A stretch of DNA of 64,000 nt from JAAUTY01 sp964397305 (GTDB taxonomy: Bacteria; Cyanobacteriota; Cyanobacteriia; Cyanobacteriales; Spirulinaceae): NCBI GenBank assembly GCA_964397305.1, contig CAYNIP010000015.1:30120-94119 (forward strand). Direction: 5' to 3'. The notes beneath the pieces were generated by a model that did not search any database, was not told where the DNA came from, and worked only from the letters and a program-made list of their open reading frames with translations. A program made the position numbers and the translations under genes. Of the stretch, positions 16,984 to 25,664 are shown piece by piece. Within the stretch, counting starts at the first letter, position 1. Each line of letters opens with the position of its first letter.

Positions 16984-18513
16984 TTAACTGTGTGTGCTGA
17001 GATAGGCGCGGAGACGCTGGGCATACAAACTCTCGCGCGAACGGTTTTTAGAATCGTTAATTTCTGCAAAAGCCTCTTTGAAGACACTCGCATCCAAGAC
17101 TGCTTCTGTAAGCTTAAGAAAACCATCGAAACGTATTAGGTTAGTGACTTGGTTTTGACTATTCACACTAAGTCGTTCACTGAACCGCTCAAGTAAGTCT
17201 CTGAGGAGTTCTTTGGCAACCTGGCTGCGAACTCGCTTCAGTAGCTTCCTGACACCTAGCACTCGACCAGTAACATTACGATTGCCAATCCCTAACTCCT
17301 CACCGATCTCGGTAATTGATTTTGCTTGCTCGTAGTACAGCCTGTAGCCTTGCAAAAATCGATCGGCATACTGCTTATACCTTGACCGAGGTCCTCTTAG
17401 TTTTGCTAGCTTACTAGATGAAGCAGTCGCAATGGCGCAGTCGAGGAAATGTGCAAGTTTCTCAGCCGTTAACAACTGTAGCAAGTAGTTATACTGTTCG
17501 GCTTCTTCTGCCTCTTCAGGACTCGTAATCGCTTTGGGATCTTCGAGTTGTGATACCCGTGGTTGAGACTCATCATCTCCAGTGCCAGCATCAAGGGGTT
17601 GGAAGCTATGCTGCCAGTTTTCGTACTTTCTCAACTCCCTTGCGAAAGAGCTAAGCTTATTGAAAAGCTCATCAGTAGAGCCAACTACCACTCCTTGCTT
17701 GCGAAGATCGCCCAGGATGGTTGTTAGGAGGGCTGTAGTTGGGGCTTGATACACTCCATGATGACCTCGGTTTCGGCGATCGCTTCGATAGGTGTCCTTG
17801 AAAGTTTGGATGATTAGGCGTTCTTCCTCATCAAAGACATTCTCTAAATCGCTAATTTTTGTTTGACAAAGTAAGTACCAATCGCTGTACCTTTTAATAC
17901 CTTTTCGACCTATCGCTTCACTGATATCAGGATTTTGCTTGACAAGTCGAAAAGTCCAATTTCTTAAACTCTTGAATCTGGGCTTGAAAGTTTGCAACAA
18001 CTCAACGCCAAAGAGGGGGTAATCTTCTGGTTTGGGTTCTTTGCCGCTAGTCCAGTGAAACTGAGACTTCTTCGGCTCTCCCTTACGATTTAACTGAGAG
18101 CTACTGAGCAAGACAATGAACTTCTTTCCATCATCATTGAGAACACAAGGTAAGAGGTCCTTGAGATCGACATCTCTAAATGACCATACGAGCCGCTTAC
18201 AAGCCCACACGATGTCATGGGATACCCAGCAGCGCAAGCAGTAGCCAGCCCAAGCACTATTGTAGAGTTCGGCTTCGCTACTTGGTTGAGTACCTTCAGG
18301 ATTGAACAGGTTGAGCAAGCACACCTGTACGTCCTGAGCACTATGGGTGCTGCCAGCCGACTCTAACTGACTGCTGATAAACTCATCGATTTGCGTTTGG
18401 TCTTTCCCTGCTACCGACCCGCTAGTATATTCCCCATCAGGGCGGAGACGGCAGAGCGACCAGTAGTTGTTGGTGGATAGTTTCAGCATAGCTCGCTTAG
18501 GGAGATCTATCAC
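16984..18513 (-). CDS. sigma-70-like regulator with Cys/His motif (copy 1)
   Basis: A 509-residue protein with a helical N-terminal half and a helix-turn-helix near residues 395-430 (ITEIGEELGIGNRNVTGRV), arranged like sigma regions 2 and 4. Homology to the protein at 42.7 kb is plain: SLRNWTFRLVK (182-192) matches SLSTWAVRLVK, and GIKRYSDW (205-212) matches GIEQVTDW. Both carry CL-x-C-x2-SH-x5-C; here C92, C95, H99 and C105. That pattern could bind zinc or sense redox state. The start is uncertain: GTG at 18513, with AAGGAG 13 nt upstream, or ATG at 18489. It heads the minus-strand run with DUF1822 and CHAT-CHASE2 and is divergent from the TpsB gene. True sigma activity is not shown. Confidence 0.7.
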   Translation of the reverse strand: MIDLPKRAMLKLSTNNYWSLCRLRPDGEYTSGSVAGKDQTQIDEFISSQLESAGSTHSAQDVQVCLLNLFNPEGTQPSSEAELYNSAWAGYCLRCWVSHDIVWACKRLVWSFRDVDLKDLLPCVLNDDGKKFIVLLSSSQLNRKGEPKKSQFHWTSGKEPKPEDYPLFGVELLQTFKPRFKSLRNWTFRLVKQNPDISEAIGRKGIKRYSDWYLLCQTKISDLENVFDEEERLIIQTFKDTYRSDRRNRGHHGVYQAPTTALLTTILGDLRKQGVVVGSTDELFNKLSSFARELRKYENWQHSFQPLDAGTGDDESQPRVSQLEDPKAITSPEEAEEAEQYNYLLQLLTAEKLAHFLDCAIATASSSKLAKLRGPRSRYKQYADRFLQGYRLYYEQAKSITEIGEELGIGNRNVTGRVLGVRKLLKRVRSQVAKELLRDLLERFSERLSVNSQNQVTNLIRFDGFLKLTEAVLDASVFKEAFAEINDSKNRSRESLYAQRLRAYLSTHS

Positions 18514-19044
18514 TCAGTCTATAGTACTCCTTATAGGAGCATGAGCAGTTTAATGCGGTGAGCCAGAGCCAGTTTTGTCAAGATTGTCTGAAGTTAAGGC
18601 TGGATAGAGCTTTCAGGCTTTGGGTTGATTTAACCCAGAACAAGTGTTCGCATTTTCTTCATGATGAAGCTTATTTTTGGTGTGAGCAGATGTCTGTAGC
18701 CCTCCATACTAGACACCTTGAGTTATTGAATAGTGCTTTTGTACTTGTGCTTCTTTGCATTTTTTTAGCCGTGCTTACCACTCGTTGAGGACTAGCTTGC
18801 TGGTCTTGGTAGTTAAAGCTGTAGTGCCTCAGCCATTCCACCAGAGCGCATCCTCCGCTAGAATACTCGCAGTCTTGGTCAAGTTCGACCTTGGCAGTCC
18901 GGCAGCCTGCGTTCGCTGCTTGGCTTCGATGGACTATCTAAATCCGCTCTCGATTTCAGCTTAAGTCTATACCCTGGTGCTGCCTGGAAGTTGGGTTGCT
19001 TGGTTCCAGTCAGTGTACGTAGTCGTTAGGAAGTAGAGAGTTTC
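18514..19044. other. 531-bp divergent intergenic region
   Basis: Lies between the sigma-like gene (minus) and the TpsB gene (plus), and should hold both promoters. It is AT-richer than most of the window (for example around 18650-18780). Open frames here (18558-18788, 18755-18964) show no family features. An autoregulatory site for the sigma-like protein would be expected here, but I cannot point to one. Confidence 0.4.
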
Positions 19045-20997
19045 ATGTGCAAGCTGCTCGGTGCCGGTTCGGCTTTGACCCTTGTGAGCTGGGGCGGCGT
19101 GGCGATCGCCAGTCCTCTCCCTGAACTCCCCCCATCAGTCGAGCTGGATCTGGCTGCTCTCGATAAAAGCAAAGGGGATGCCTTAGACTTTGCCCCGAGC
19201 AAACAGTTGACAAATAATCCCTTAGAAGTGGCAATCGAGCCGCCCCCTACAGCACCGACAGCCCCTCCCCCAGTAGAACCACCTCAGCCTGTAGTACCTG
19301 CTCCTCAGCCATTAGAGCCAGTTCCGCTGCCAGCGAGTCCGCCCATCCCACTACCGAACCCCTTGCCTCCACCTCCGCCTGAGGATCGGTTCTTGGGCGA
19401 GCCACGCGAGCTAGAGCTATTGCCGCCAGACATTGAAGAGGTTACGCCTCCAATTCCTGAAACCCCGCAACCCCCTGTAGAAGAGCTGCCCGAAGATGAG
19501 CGGCGGGTGCGAGTTGAGAGTATTGAGGTGCGGGGGAGCACCGTGTTTAACGAGAGCGACTTCGAGCCCTGGCTGGCAGCAGTCCGAGCCCAGACTGTTG
19601 CTGCAAGGGATGTACAGGCCATCGCTGACCAAATCACCAACCTCTACCTTGAGGCTGGCTACCTCAGCTCGCGAGCGATCCTGAATCAGGGTTCACTGGC
19701 AACGGGGAGGGTTTTGATTGAGGTGGTTGAGGGCCGGATCGAGGGGATTGAGATTGAGGGCTTGCGGCGAGTACGGGAGGATTATGTTCGCGATCGCGTT
19801 GCTCTCGGTATTGGCATCCCCCTGCACAGCGGTGATTTGGAGGATCAGCTACGCTTACTCCGCCAGAGCCCTCTGTTTAGCAATGTTACAGCGAGTGTTA
19901 TTAGAGTACAAGGACAACGAGGGGTGAGCAAGCTCATCGTGCGCGTTGAAGAGGCAGAGGCGAAAGGAGCTAAGTTGGGCTTCAATAACAGCTCCCCCTC
20001 AAGCGTCGGTTCAGAGCGAGCTGAGATCCGCTTGTCTCACAGTAACTTAACTGGGCATGGAGACTCTTTATCGCTGCTATATCAACGTACCCTGGCAGGC
20101 GGTGTAGATACGCTGGAAACTGGCTACCAGATACCTCTAAATGCCCGAGAAAGTACATTGAGCTGGCGTAGTTCTTGGCAGCGGAATGAAGTGGTTCAGG
20201 AACCATTCCGCTCGCTAGAGATTCGAGGTGAGTCTCAGTCCCATGAAGTTAGTTTCCGACAACCCCTCTGGCGCAGTCCCCGTGAAGAGTTTGCTGTTTC
20301 TGTCGGCTTTGCTTACCAGACAGGGCAGACCTTTACGTTTGCTGGGCCGACGCCGTTTGGCTTAGGGCCTAGTCCTGAAGGGGTAACGACAACCAGCGTG
20401 GTGAAATTTGAGCAGGATTACCTGCGGCGGGATATTGCTGGAGCGTGGGTAGCGCGATCGCAGTTTAGCCTTGGTACTGGTTTGTTCGGGGCTACGGTAA
20501 ACCCAGGAGCCATCCCAGATGGACACTTCTTCAGTTGGCTTGGTCAAGTGCAGCGAGCCCAGCAAATCGGCAAAGATAGTTTGCTGCTGTTCTCCGCCGA
20601 TCTACAACTGGCTAGTCAAGGGTTGCTCACATCACAACAGTTTGTCATTGGTGGTGCGCAATCTGTAAGGGGTTATCGTCAGAGTGCAAGGGCAGGTGAT
20701 AATGGATCGCGGCTATCACTTGAGTATCGCTGGACCACTGATCGAGATAATGCTGACCGAGCGCGTTTTCAGTTGATTTCTTTTGCAGATCTTGGCTGGG
20801 TTTGGAACAACGCCAACAATCCCAATCCAGCCGTAGAACCCCACCTACTAGCGGGTTTGGGCTTGGGATTCATTTGGCAACCCATCAAGGAGGTTCGGCT
20901 GCGGCTGGATTATGGCTTTCCCTTAGTTGAGATCGATGATCGCGGCACAAGCGCTCAAGATCGAGGAATCTACATCAGCTTTGAATATAGTTTATAA
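19045..20997 (+). CDS. TpsB/FhaC-type outer-membrane transporter (ShlB/HecB family)
   Basis: A 650-residue Omp85-superfamily protein that would export the TPS exoprotein across the outer membrane. Residues 1-23 look like a short signal peptide. Residues about 70-155 are a Pro-rich linker, longer than in FhaC. Two POTRA domains follow (about 165-245, starting VRVESIEVRGSTVF, and 246-315). The 16-strand barrel fills the rest, with the family motif VRGY near residue 546 and a final ISFEYSL strand. The ATG at 19045 has only a weak upstream GGAAG. The partner exoprotein is 7 kb away on the same strand with the minus-strand CHAT/DUF1822 run between them, an unusual spacing for a TpsA/TpsB pair. Confidence 0.9.
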   Translation: MCKLLGAGSALTLVSWGGVAIASPLPELPPSVELDLAALDKSKGDALDFAPSKQLTNNPLEVAIEPPPTAPTAPPPVEPPQPVVPAPQPLEPVPLPASPPIPLPNPLPPPPPEDRFLGEPRELELLPPDIEEVTPPIPETPQPPVEELPEDERRVRVESIEVRGSTVFNESDFEPWLAAVRAQTVAARDVQAIADQITNLYLEAGYLSSRAILNQGSLATGRVLIEVVEGRIEGIEIEGLRRVREDYVRDRVALGIGIPLHSGDLEDQLRLLRQSPLFSNVTASVIRVQGQRGVSKLIVRVEEAEAKGAKLGFNNSSPSSVGSERAEIRLSHSNLTGHGDSLSLLYQRTLAGGVDTLETGYQIPLNARESTLSWRSSWQRNEVVQEPFRSLEIRGESQSHEVSFRQPLWRSPREEFAVSVGFAYQTGQTFTFAGPTPFGLGPSPEGVTTTSVVKFEQDYLRRDIAGAWVARSQFSLGTGLFGATVNPGAIPDGHFFSWLGQVQRAQQIGKDSLLLFSADLQLASQGLLTSQQFVIGGAQSVRGYRQSARAGDNGSRLSLEYRWTTDRDNADRARFQLISFADLGWVWNNANNPNPAVEPHLLAGLGLGFIWQPIKEVRLRLDYGFPLVEIDDRGTSAQDRGIYISFEYSL

Positions 20998-21001
20998 GCA
21001 G

Positions 21002-21069
21002 GTCAGGCTAGAATTGCAGCACCAGAAAGATTGGGCTGCTCAACCCAAAACCCTTGCTGGCCCTGGGAT
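21002..21069 (+). repeat. 68-bp dispersed repeat, copy 1
   Basis: Diverged copy of 30255-30322. Both begin GTCAGGCTAGAAT and end with an AACCCTTGCTGG block and TGGGAT, with no net length change between them. It starts 5 bp after the TpsB stop codon. Confidence 0.65.
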
Positions 21070-21261
21070 GCAGTCGTGGCAACGACTCGATTCTGTCTTG
21101 CGGTTAGTGTCCCAATGGGGTCATGATGCTTGGCTCCATACCTCTAGCAAGGAGGCTTGCAGTCGCGTTGTTCATTACCGCTGTGGCACTACCCACGAAT
21201 ATACAAAACGATCTCAAAATCCCTCTCCCGCTCTGGGTGCATCTCAGTTAGGCAAGTTTGC

Positions 21262-21290
21262 TCTCATCCCCTGGCCCCTTCTCCCAAGTA
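21262..21290 (+). repeat. partial dispersed GC-rich repeat
   Basis: A fragment (CTCATCCCCTGGCCCCTTCTCCCAA, in part) of the element described at 581-692. It directly abuts the gene remnant that follows, as if the repeat marks a recombination junction. Confidence 0.55.
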
Positions 21291-21314
21291 GGGCGAAGGC
21301 AGGATGGGCGACCG

Positions 21315-21491
21315 GACCCGTTGCCGGAAGGATTGGAGCAACTGGATGCTTACTTAGCCGGCTTGGGATTGAATTGGGGCTGGTTGGTGATTTTCGACCG
21401 CCGTTCTGGCTTGCCGGACATGGCTGAACGCACAACGACGGAGGCCGCGATGACGCCGAGCGGGCGCGCGATCGCGGTGATTCGCGGCTAG
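21315..21491 (+). pseudogene. 3' remnant of an ATP-binding/PD-(D/E)XK-type protein gene
   Basis: The frame encodes about 58 residues that match my memory of the extreme C-terminus of a common ATPase with a PD-(D/E)XK-like tail: LEQLDAYLAGLGLNWGWLVI, then FDRRSGLP, AERTTTEAAMTPSGR and a final IAVIRG before the stop. No start codon, ATPase or nuclease core precedes it, only repeat sequence. It is therefore the tail end of a gene whose front was lost. The family assignment rests on memory. Confidence 0.55.
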
Positions 21492-21522
21492 GAGACGGGA
21501 GGGCCCTGGGGCCAATGCTAGT
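21484..21522 (+). repeat. 39-bp direct repeat, copy 1
   Basis: Identical to 21558-21596; the period is 74 bp. This copy covers the last codons of the gene remnant, so the remnant's end was itself duplicated. It contains the palindrome GGGCCC. Confidence 0.85.
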
Positions 21523-21557
21523 TCCTCCAGGGTCGTAGTCGTCCGGGCGGCGATCCA

Positions 21558-21596
21558 GCGGCTAGGAGACGGGAGGGCCCTGGGGCCAATGCTAGT
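21558..21596 (+). repeat. 39-bp direct repeat, copy 2
   Basis: Exact copy of 21484-21522. Located 152 bp before the bioU start. Confidence 0.85.
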
Positions 21597-21747
21597 CTAC
21601 AGGGTTGTTAGATGTAGCAGCAGGGCTGGGAGTAGGCAATTCTCCGGAAGGAAAGGGATCGGGGCTGGCTGGCCAACGGCGATCGCCCCGTGCGGAGACC
21701 CCGCGCACGACGGATAATGGGAGTTTGTATTGCATGGAGAGAGACCG

Positions 21748-22746
21748 ATGACGAACGCAGTTGAATCGCCGGTGCGGGTGGGCCTGCTGGGATTTGGGGG
21801 TCTGGGGCAAGCCGCCGCCAAAGTCCTGGCCCCGAAAACCGAGCTGCGCTGGGTGGCCGCCGCCGACCGCCACGGCTATGCCTACGAGGCGGCCGGCCTC
21901 GACGCCGACCGCTGTAGCGCCGTCTACCGCGATCGCGGCTCCCTCGGCGACCTGCAACCCGGGGGCTGCCGTAGTGAGCAGAGCATCGCCGACCTGATCG
22001 CCACGGCTGAGGTCGATGGCTACTTCCTGGCACTCCCGAACCTGCCCAACCACTTCATGGCGGACGTTGTGCGGCAGTTTCTGCAAGCGGGCTGGCGCGG
22101 CGTCTTGGTCGATGCCTTGAAGCGCACCAGCGCCATGGAGCAGTTGGTGGCCCTGCGCGCTGACCTGCAACGGGCTGGCATTACCTACCTCACGGGCTGC
22201 GGCGCGACCCCAGGACTGCTGACGGCGGCGGCGGCGATCGCCGCCCAGAGTTATGCCGAGATCCATGAAGTTCGCATCACCTTCGGCGTCGGGATCGCCA
22301 ACTGGGAAGCCTACCGAGCGACGATTCGCGAAGACATTGCTCACCTGCCGGGTTACGACGTGGAGACGGCCCAGGCCATGAGCGATGCTGAGGTGGCGGC
22401 CCTGCTGGATCAGACTGGCGGTCTGCTGAAGCTGGAAAACATGGAGCACGCCGATGACCTGATGCTGGAGCTGGCGGGGATTTGCAGCCGCGATCGCGTC
22501 ACCGTTGGCGGCATCGTCGATACCCGCCATCCCCAGAAGCCCCTGAGTACCAACGTGCAAGTGACTGGCCGCACCTTTGAGGGCAAGCGGTCTACCCACA
22601 CCTTCACCCTAGGAGACGAAACCAGCATGGCGGCCAATGTCTGCGGCCCCGCCTTTGGCTACCTAAAAGCTGGGGTCGCCTTGCAGCGGCGCGGCCACTA
22701 CGGGCTGTTCACGGCCGCCGAGGTGATGCCACAGTTTGTGCGCTAG
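21748..22746 (+). CDS. bioU: (S)-8-amino-7-oxononanoate synthase BioU
   Basis: A 332-residue NAD(P)-dependent protein of the saccharopine-dehydrogenase-like type. In cyanobacteria this family is BioU, which replaces BioA in biotin synthesis: it donates the amino group of its own lysine to the substrate and is spent after one turnover. The Rossmann motif is GLLGFGGLG (residues 12-20). The lysine of DALKRTSA is K125, essentially the position of the suicidal Lys124 of the Synechocystis enzyme. The ATG at 21748 has GGAGAG upstream; an in-frame TTG 18 bp earlier is less likely. No other bio genes are nearby. Assignment rests on recalled family features. Confidence 0.85.
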   Translation: MTNAVESPVRVGLLGFGGLGQAAAKVLAPKTELRWVAAADRHGYAYEAAGLDADRCSAVYRDRGSLGDLQPGGCRSEQSIADLIATAEVDGYFLALPNLPNHFMADVVRQFLQAGWRGVLVDALKRTSAMEQLVALRADLQRAGITYLTGCGATPGLLTAAAAIAAQSYAEIHEVRITFGVGIANWEAYRATIREDIAHLPGYDVETAQAMSDAEVAALLDQTGGLLKLENMEHADDLMLELAGICSRDRVTVGGIVDTRHPQKPLSTNVQVTGRTFEGKRSTHTFTLGDETSMAANVCGPAFGYLKAGVALQRRGHYGLFTAAEVMPQFVR

Positions 22747-22775
22747 TCGGCGATCGCCCCTGAGCGAAGCGCGAG

Positions 22776-22818
22776 GGCCCTTGACCCTAGGAAGCAAACC
22801 CCATCAGGGTCAAGGGCC
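22776..22818. terminator. 13-bp perfect hairpin, bidirectional terminator candidate
   Basis: GGCCCTTGACCCT (22776-22788) pairs with AGGGTCAAGGGCC (22806-22818) around a 17-nt loop. It lies between the converging bioU and membrane-protein genes and could serve both. Confidence 0.65.
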
Positions 22819-22938
22819 AGAATGGCCTCGCTTTGGCTCAGCCCCGCAGTTGCCAGACCTTGGCAGGCCTCCAGCCAGGGCAGCGCTCGACCAACAGCGA
22901 CCACCACCCCTGACACGCCAGCCCATCGCCGGCTGCAC

Positions 22939-23682
22939 CTAGGCGCTAGGGTCCCGGTCGGCTACCTCGAGGGAGGCACTGTCCACAACATCGTGGTAGA
23001 TGCTGGCGATCGCGCCAGCATTGAGCACTAAAAGCACACTGTTAACGAAGTTCACCCCCAGATTGAGCCCTAGGGGCAAAGAATCCAGCTCCTCCAGACC
23101 ACCCGCCAAGCCAGTCACGAGGGCGATCACAACGGCAGCAGCTCCAACGGCCAGGGAGATGAGACCAAAGATCAGCCCAATCCCGAAAAACACCCACCAG
23201 CGGCGGCCGATGAGTTGGCGGCTGAGTTCCATCGCCGGCCAAACGTTCAGACGACGATCCACCACCAACACCGGGGTGAACAAATAGGAAACCGCTAGGT
23301 AAACGCCGGGCAAAAGGCAAAGCACCAAGCCGATGATGATGAAAATACTGCTCAGGAGCGAGGCTAGCACCAAGGGAACAAAGCGGTCAAAGCCTGAGAA
23401 CAAGTCATTTGAGCTGGCCGCTTCGTCACGGAGACGCTTGAGGGTGTAGCGGTAGAAGCCGCCATACAGCGGCGGGGAGAGCAGTAACAAGGCCACGACC
23501 CCGCCGGGTGGAATAATGTCCATCAGGGTGAACAGGACGGTCAGCAGGGCGACAAAGATAATCAGGGGGTTGAAATTTTCCCCCAGCAGCCGAAAGCTGT
23601 CGCCCACGTAGGCGATGATGCCTCGGGTACTGTAGCCTTCGCGGGCTAAGATTGCTAAACTTCTGGGCTCTGGTGTAGTCAT
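22939..23682 (-). CDS. multi-pass membrane protein, YciC/DUF975-like
   Basis: A 247-residue integral membrane protein with about five or six hydrophobic helices, for example residues 38-57, 62-78, 103-135, 168-195 and 210-230. Near the centre, the pattern of a long hydrophobic stretch then LLPGVYLAVSYLFTPVLVVD and ELSRQLIGRRWWVFF recalls the loosely defined YciC/DUF975/glycerophosphodiesterase-membrane-domain group. No catalytic motif is visible and the function is unknown. It converges on bioU. Its upstream region contains only a diverged dispersed repeat before gatA. Confidence 0.7.
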   Translation of the reverse strand: MTTPEPRSLAILAREGYSTRGIIAYVGDSFRLLGENFNPLIIFVALLTVLFTLMDIIPPGGVVALLLLSPPLYGGFYRYTLKRLRDEAASSNDLFSGFDRFVPLVLASLLSSIFIIIGLVLCLLPGVYLAVSYLFTPVLVVDRRLNVWPAMELSRQLIGRRWWVFFGIGLIFGLISLAVGAAAVVIALVTGLAGGLEELDSLPLGLNLGVNFVNSVLLVLNAGAIASIYHDVVDSASLEVADRDPSA

Positions 23683-23847
23683 GGGTTTCCTCTCCTCACT
23701 GGCAAGGATTCACAAGCAGCCGCTAGGATTGTACGCCGAAAGAGGAAGCTGACCCGAGGCCGCCCCCGTGCTTTGCGAGCCTTGGCCCCCAAGCGTCCGA
23801 ATTGATGGCAGAGTTCCAGCCCTTGCACAAATTAGGTGAAACGATCT

Positions 23848-23905
23848 CTAAAGTCCCTTGCCCTCTGGAAGAGGGATGTAGGGTGAGGGCCCGTCTGAAG
23901 CGATG
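23848..23905 (+). repeat. diverged dispersed GC-rich repeat
   Basis: A shortened, imperfect member (core CCCTCTGGAAGAGGG, then GGTGAGGGCCCG) of the family at 581-692. It lies in the 376-bp divergent space between the membrane protein gene and gatA. Confidence 0.5.
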
Positions 23906-24058
23906 GCTGAACAAGCTGGAACCGGACGAGCGCAGCCCTAGGCCACCCGCGTAAGCATTCTGCTAAAGTGACAGAGTGCTCATACCCGCCTCCCAGGCGC
24001 GCGGGTGGCCATTAGACTTAGACTGTTAGTTGACTCTGCCCCGCACACGGAAACGCGC

Positions 24059-25594
24059 ATGGAATCGATCCGCGAGCTACACCGCCAATTGGTTGCGAAG
24101 GAACGCTCGGCTGTTGAAATCACCCAAGAGTTTCTCGACCGCATTCAAGCTCTGGAACCCCAACTGCACAGCTTTCTCCACATCACGGCGGAGCGGGCGA
24201 TCGCCCAGGCCCAGCAAGTTGATGCTCAGATCGCCGCCGGGGAGACCCTGGGCTTGTTGGCCGGTATTCCAGTCGCGATCAAGGACAACCTCTGTACTCG
24301 GGGCATTCCCACCACCTGCGCCTCCCAAATCCTGGCTGGGTTCGTCCCCCCCTATGAGTCCACCGTCACCGCCAAGCTGCAAGCAGCGGGAGCCGTCATC
24401 GTCGGCAAGACGAACCTAGACGAGTTCGCCATGGGGAGTTCGACGGAAAATTCCGGCTTCCAGCGCACCTGCAACCCCTGGGCCCTGGACCGGGTTCCCG
24501 GCGGCTCCTCCGGCGGCTCAGCCGCGGCCGTGGCCGCCGAAGAATGTGCGGTGGCCCTGGGCTCGGATACCGGCGGCTCGATCCGGCAACCGGCCTCCCT
24601 CTGCGGCGTCGTGGGCCTGAAGCCGACCTACGGCCGGGTCTCCCGCTTTGGGCTGGTGGCCTACGCCTCCTCCCTGGATCAGGTCGGTCCCTTGGCGCGG
24701 ACGGTGGAGGATGCGGCGATCCTGCTGGGGGCGATCGCCGGCCACGATCCCCGCGATGCCACCAGCCTCAACCTCGAAGTCCCCGACTACGCCCAACTCC
24801 TGCGCCCCAACTTCCGTCCCAAGTCCCGCCTCCGCATTGGCTTGATCAAGGAAACCTTCGGCGGCGGCCTCAGCGCCGAGGTCGAAGACCGCGTGAAAAC
24901 GGCGGTGGAGCAACTCCAAGAGCTGGGAGCCGAAATTCAGATCATCTCCTGCCCCCGCTTTGGCTACGGGCTGCCGGCCTACTACATCATTGCCCCTTCG
25001 GAGGCCTCGGCCAACCTCGCCCGCTACGATGCCGTGAAGTATGGCCTGCGGGAAGCTGGGGCCGAAAACCTGGTGGCGATGTACAAGCAAACTCGGGCCC
25101 AGGGCTTTGGCACGGAGGTCAAGCGCCGCATCATGCTGGGAACCTATGCCCTCTCCGCCGGTTATTACGATGCCTATTACCTCAAAGCTCAGAAGGTCCG
25201 CACCCTAATCCTGCAAGACTTTCGCTCGGCCTTTGAGAAGGTTGATATTCTTATCTCGCCCACCTCACCGACGACAGCCTTCAAGGCTGGCGAAAAGACC
25301 GAAGACCCCCTCAGTATGTACCTGTCGGACTTGATGACGATCCCGGTCAATCTCGCGGGCTTACCCGCGATCAGCATCCCCTGTGGCTTCGACAGCCAGG
25401 GCCTGCCCGTGGGAATGCAGTTGATTAGCAATGTATTGCGGGAAGACCTACTCCTGCAAGTGGCCCATGCCTATGAGCAGGCGACGAGCTGGCAGCTCCA
25501 ACGGCCGGCCTTGCTCTTCAAGCCTTCCGCACCGCTCGCGACTCCCCAGGAGCCGCCCGCCGCTCCCGGCCAGGCCACGCACAAGACGAAGTAG
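24059..25594 (+). CDS. gatA: Asp-tRNA(Asn)/Glu-tRNA(Gln) amidotransferase subunit A
   Basis: The glutaminase/amidase subunit of GatCAB, which converts Glu-tRNA(Gln) to Gln-tRNA(Gln) (and Asp- to Asn-tRNA where needed). The 511-residue protein has the amidase-signature Lys-Ser-Ser triad context: K75 in VAIKDN, then the Gly/Ser-rich loop (GGSSGGSAAAVAA) and GSDTGGSIRQPAS. Length and order of motifs are normal for GatA. The ATG at 24059 is chosen because family members begin with a MESIRELH-like helix; no clear ribosome-binding site is visible. gatB and gatC are not in the window, as is usual for scattered gat genes in cyanobacteria. Confidence 0.97.
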   Translation: MESIRELHRQLVAKERSAVEITQEFLDRIQALEPQLHSFLHITAERAIAQAQQVDAQIAAGETLGLLAGIPVAIKDNLCTRGIPTTCASQILAGFVPPYESTVTAKLQAAGAVIVGKTNLDEFAMGSSTENSGFQRTCNPWALDRVPGGSSGGSAAAVAAEECAVALGSDTGGSIRQPASLCGVVGLKPTYGRVSRFGLVAYASSLDQVGPLARTVEDAAILLGAIAGHDPRDATSLNLEVPDYAQLLRPNFRPKSRLRIGLIKETFGGGLSAEVEDRVKTAVEQLQELGAEIQIISCPRFGYGLPAYYIIAPSEASANLARYDAVKYGLREAGAENLVAMYKQTRAQGFGTEVKRRIMLGTYALSAGYYDAYYLKAQKVRTLILQDFRSAFEKVDILISPTSPTTAFKAGEKTEDPLSMYLSDLMTIPVNLAGLPAISIPCGFDSQGLPVGMQLISNVLREDLLLQVAHAYEQATSWQLQRPALLFKPSAPLATPQEPPAAPGQATHKTK

Positions 25595-25664
25595 TGTTCT
25601 GGGCGAGCTTGGGGCTGCCTCGCTGGCTCCCACTCCCCGCATTGAACTGGCTGAGAAGGAAAGG

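Noticed and set aside
18558..18788. 76-residue open frame upstream of TpsB
   Set aside because: No start signal and no family features; lies in a probable promoter region.
21592..22599. 335-residue open frame antisense to bioU
   Set aside because: It mirrors the GC-rich bioU codons, lacks family features, and bioU itself is clear.
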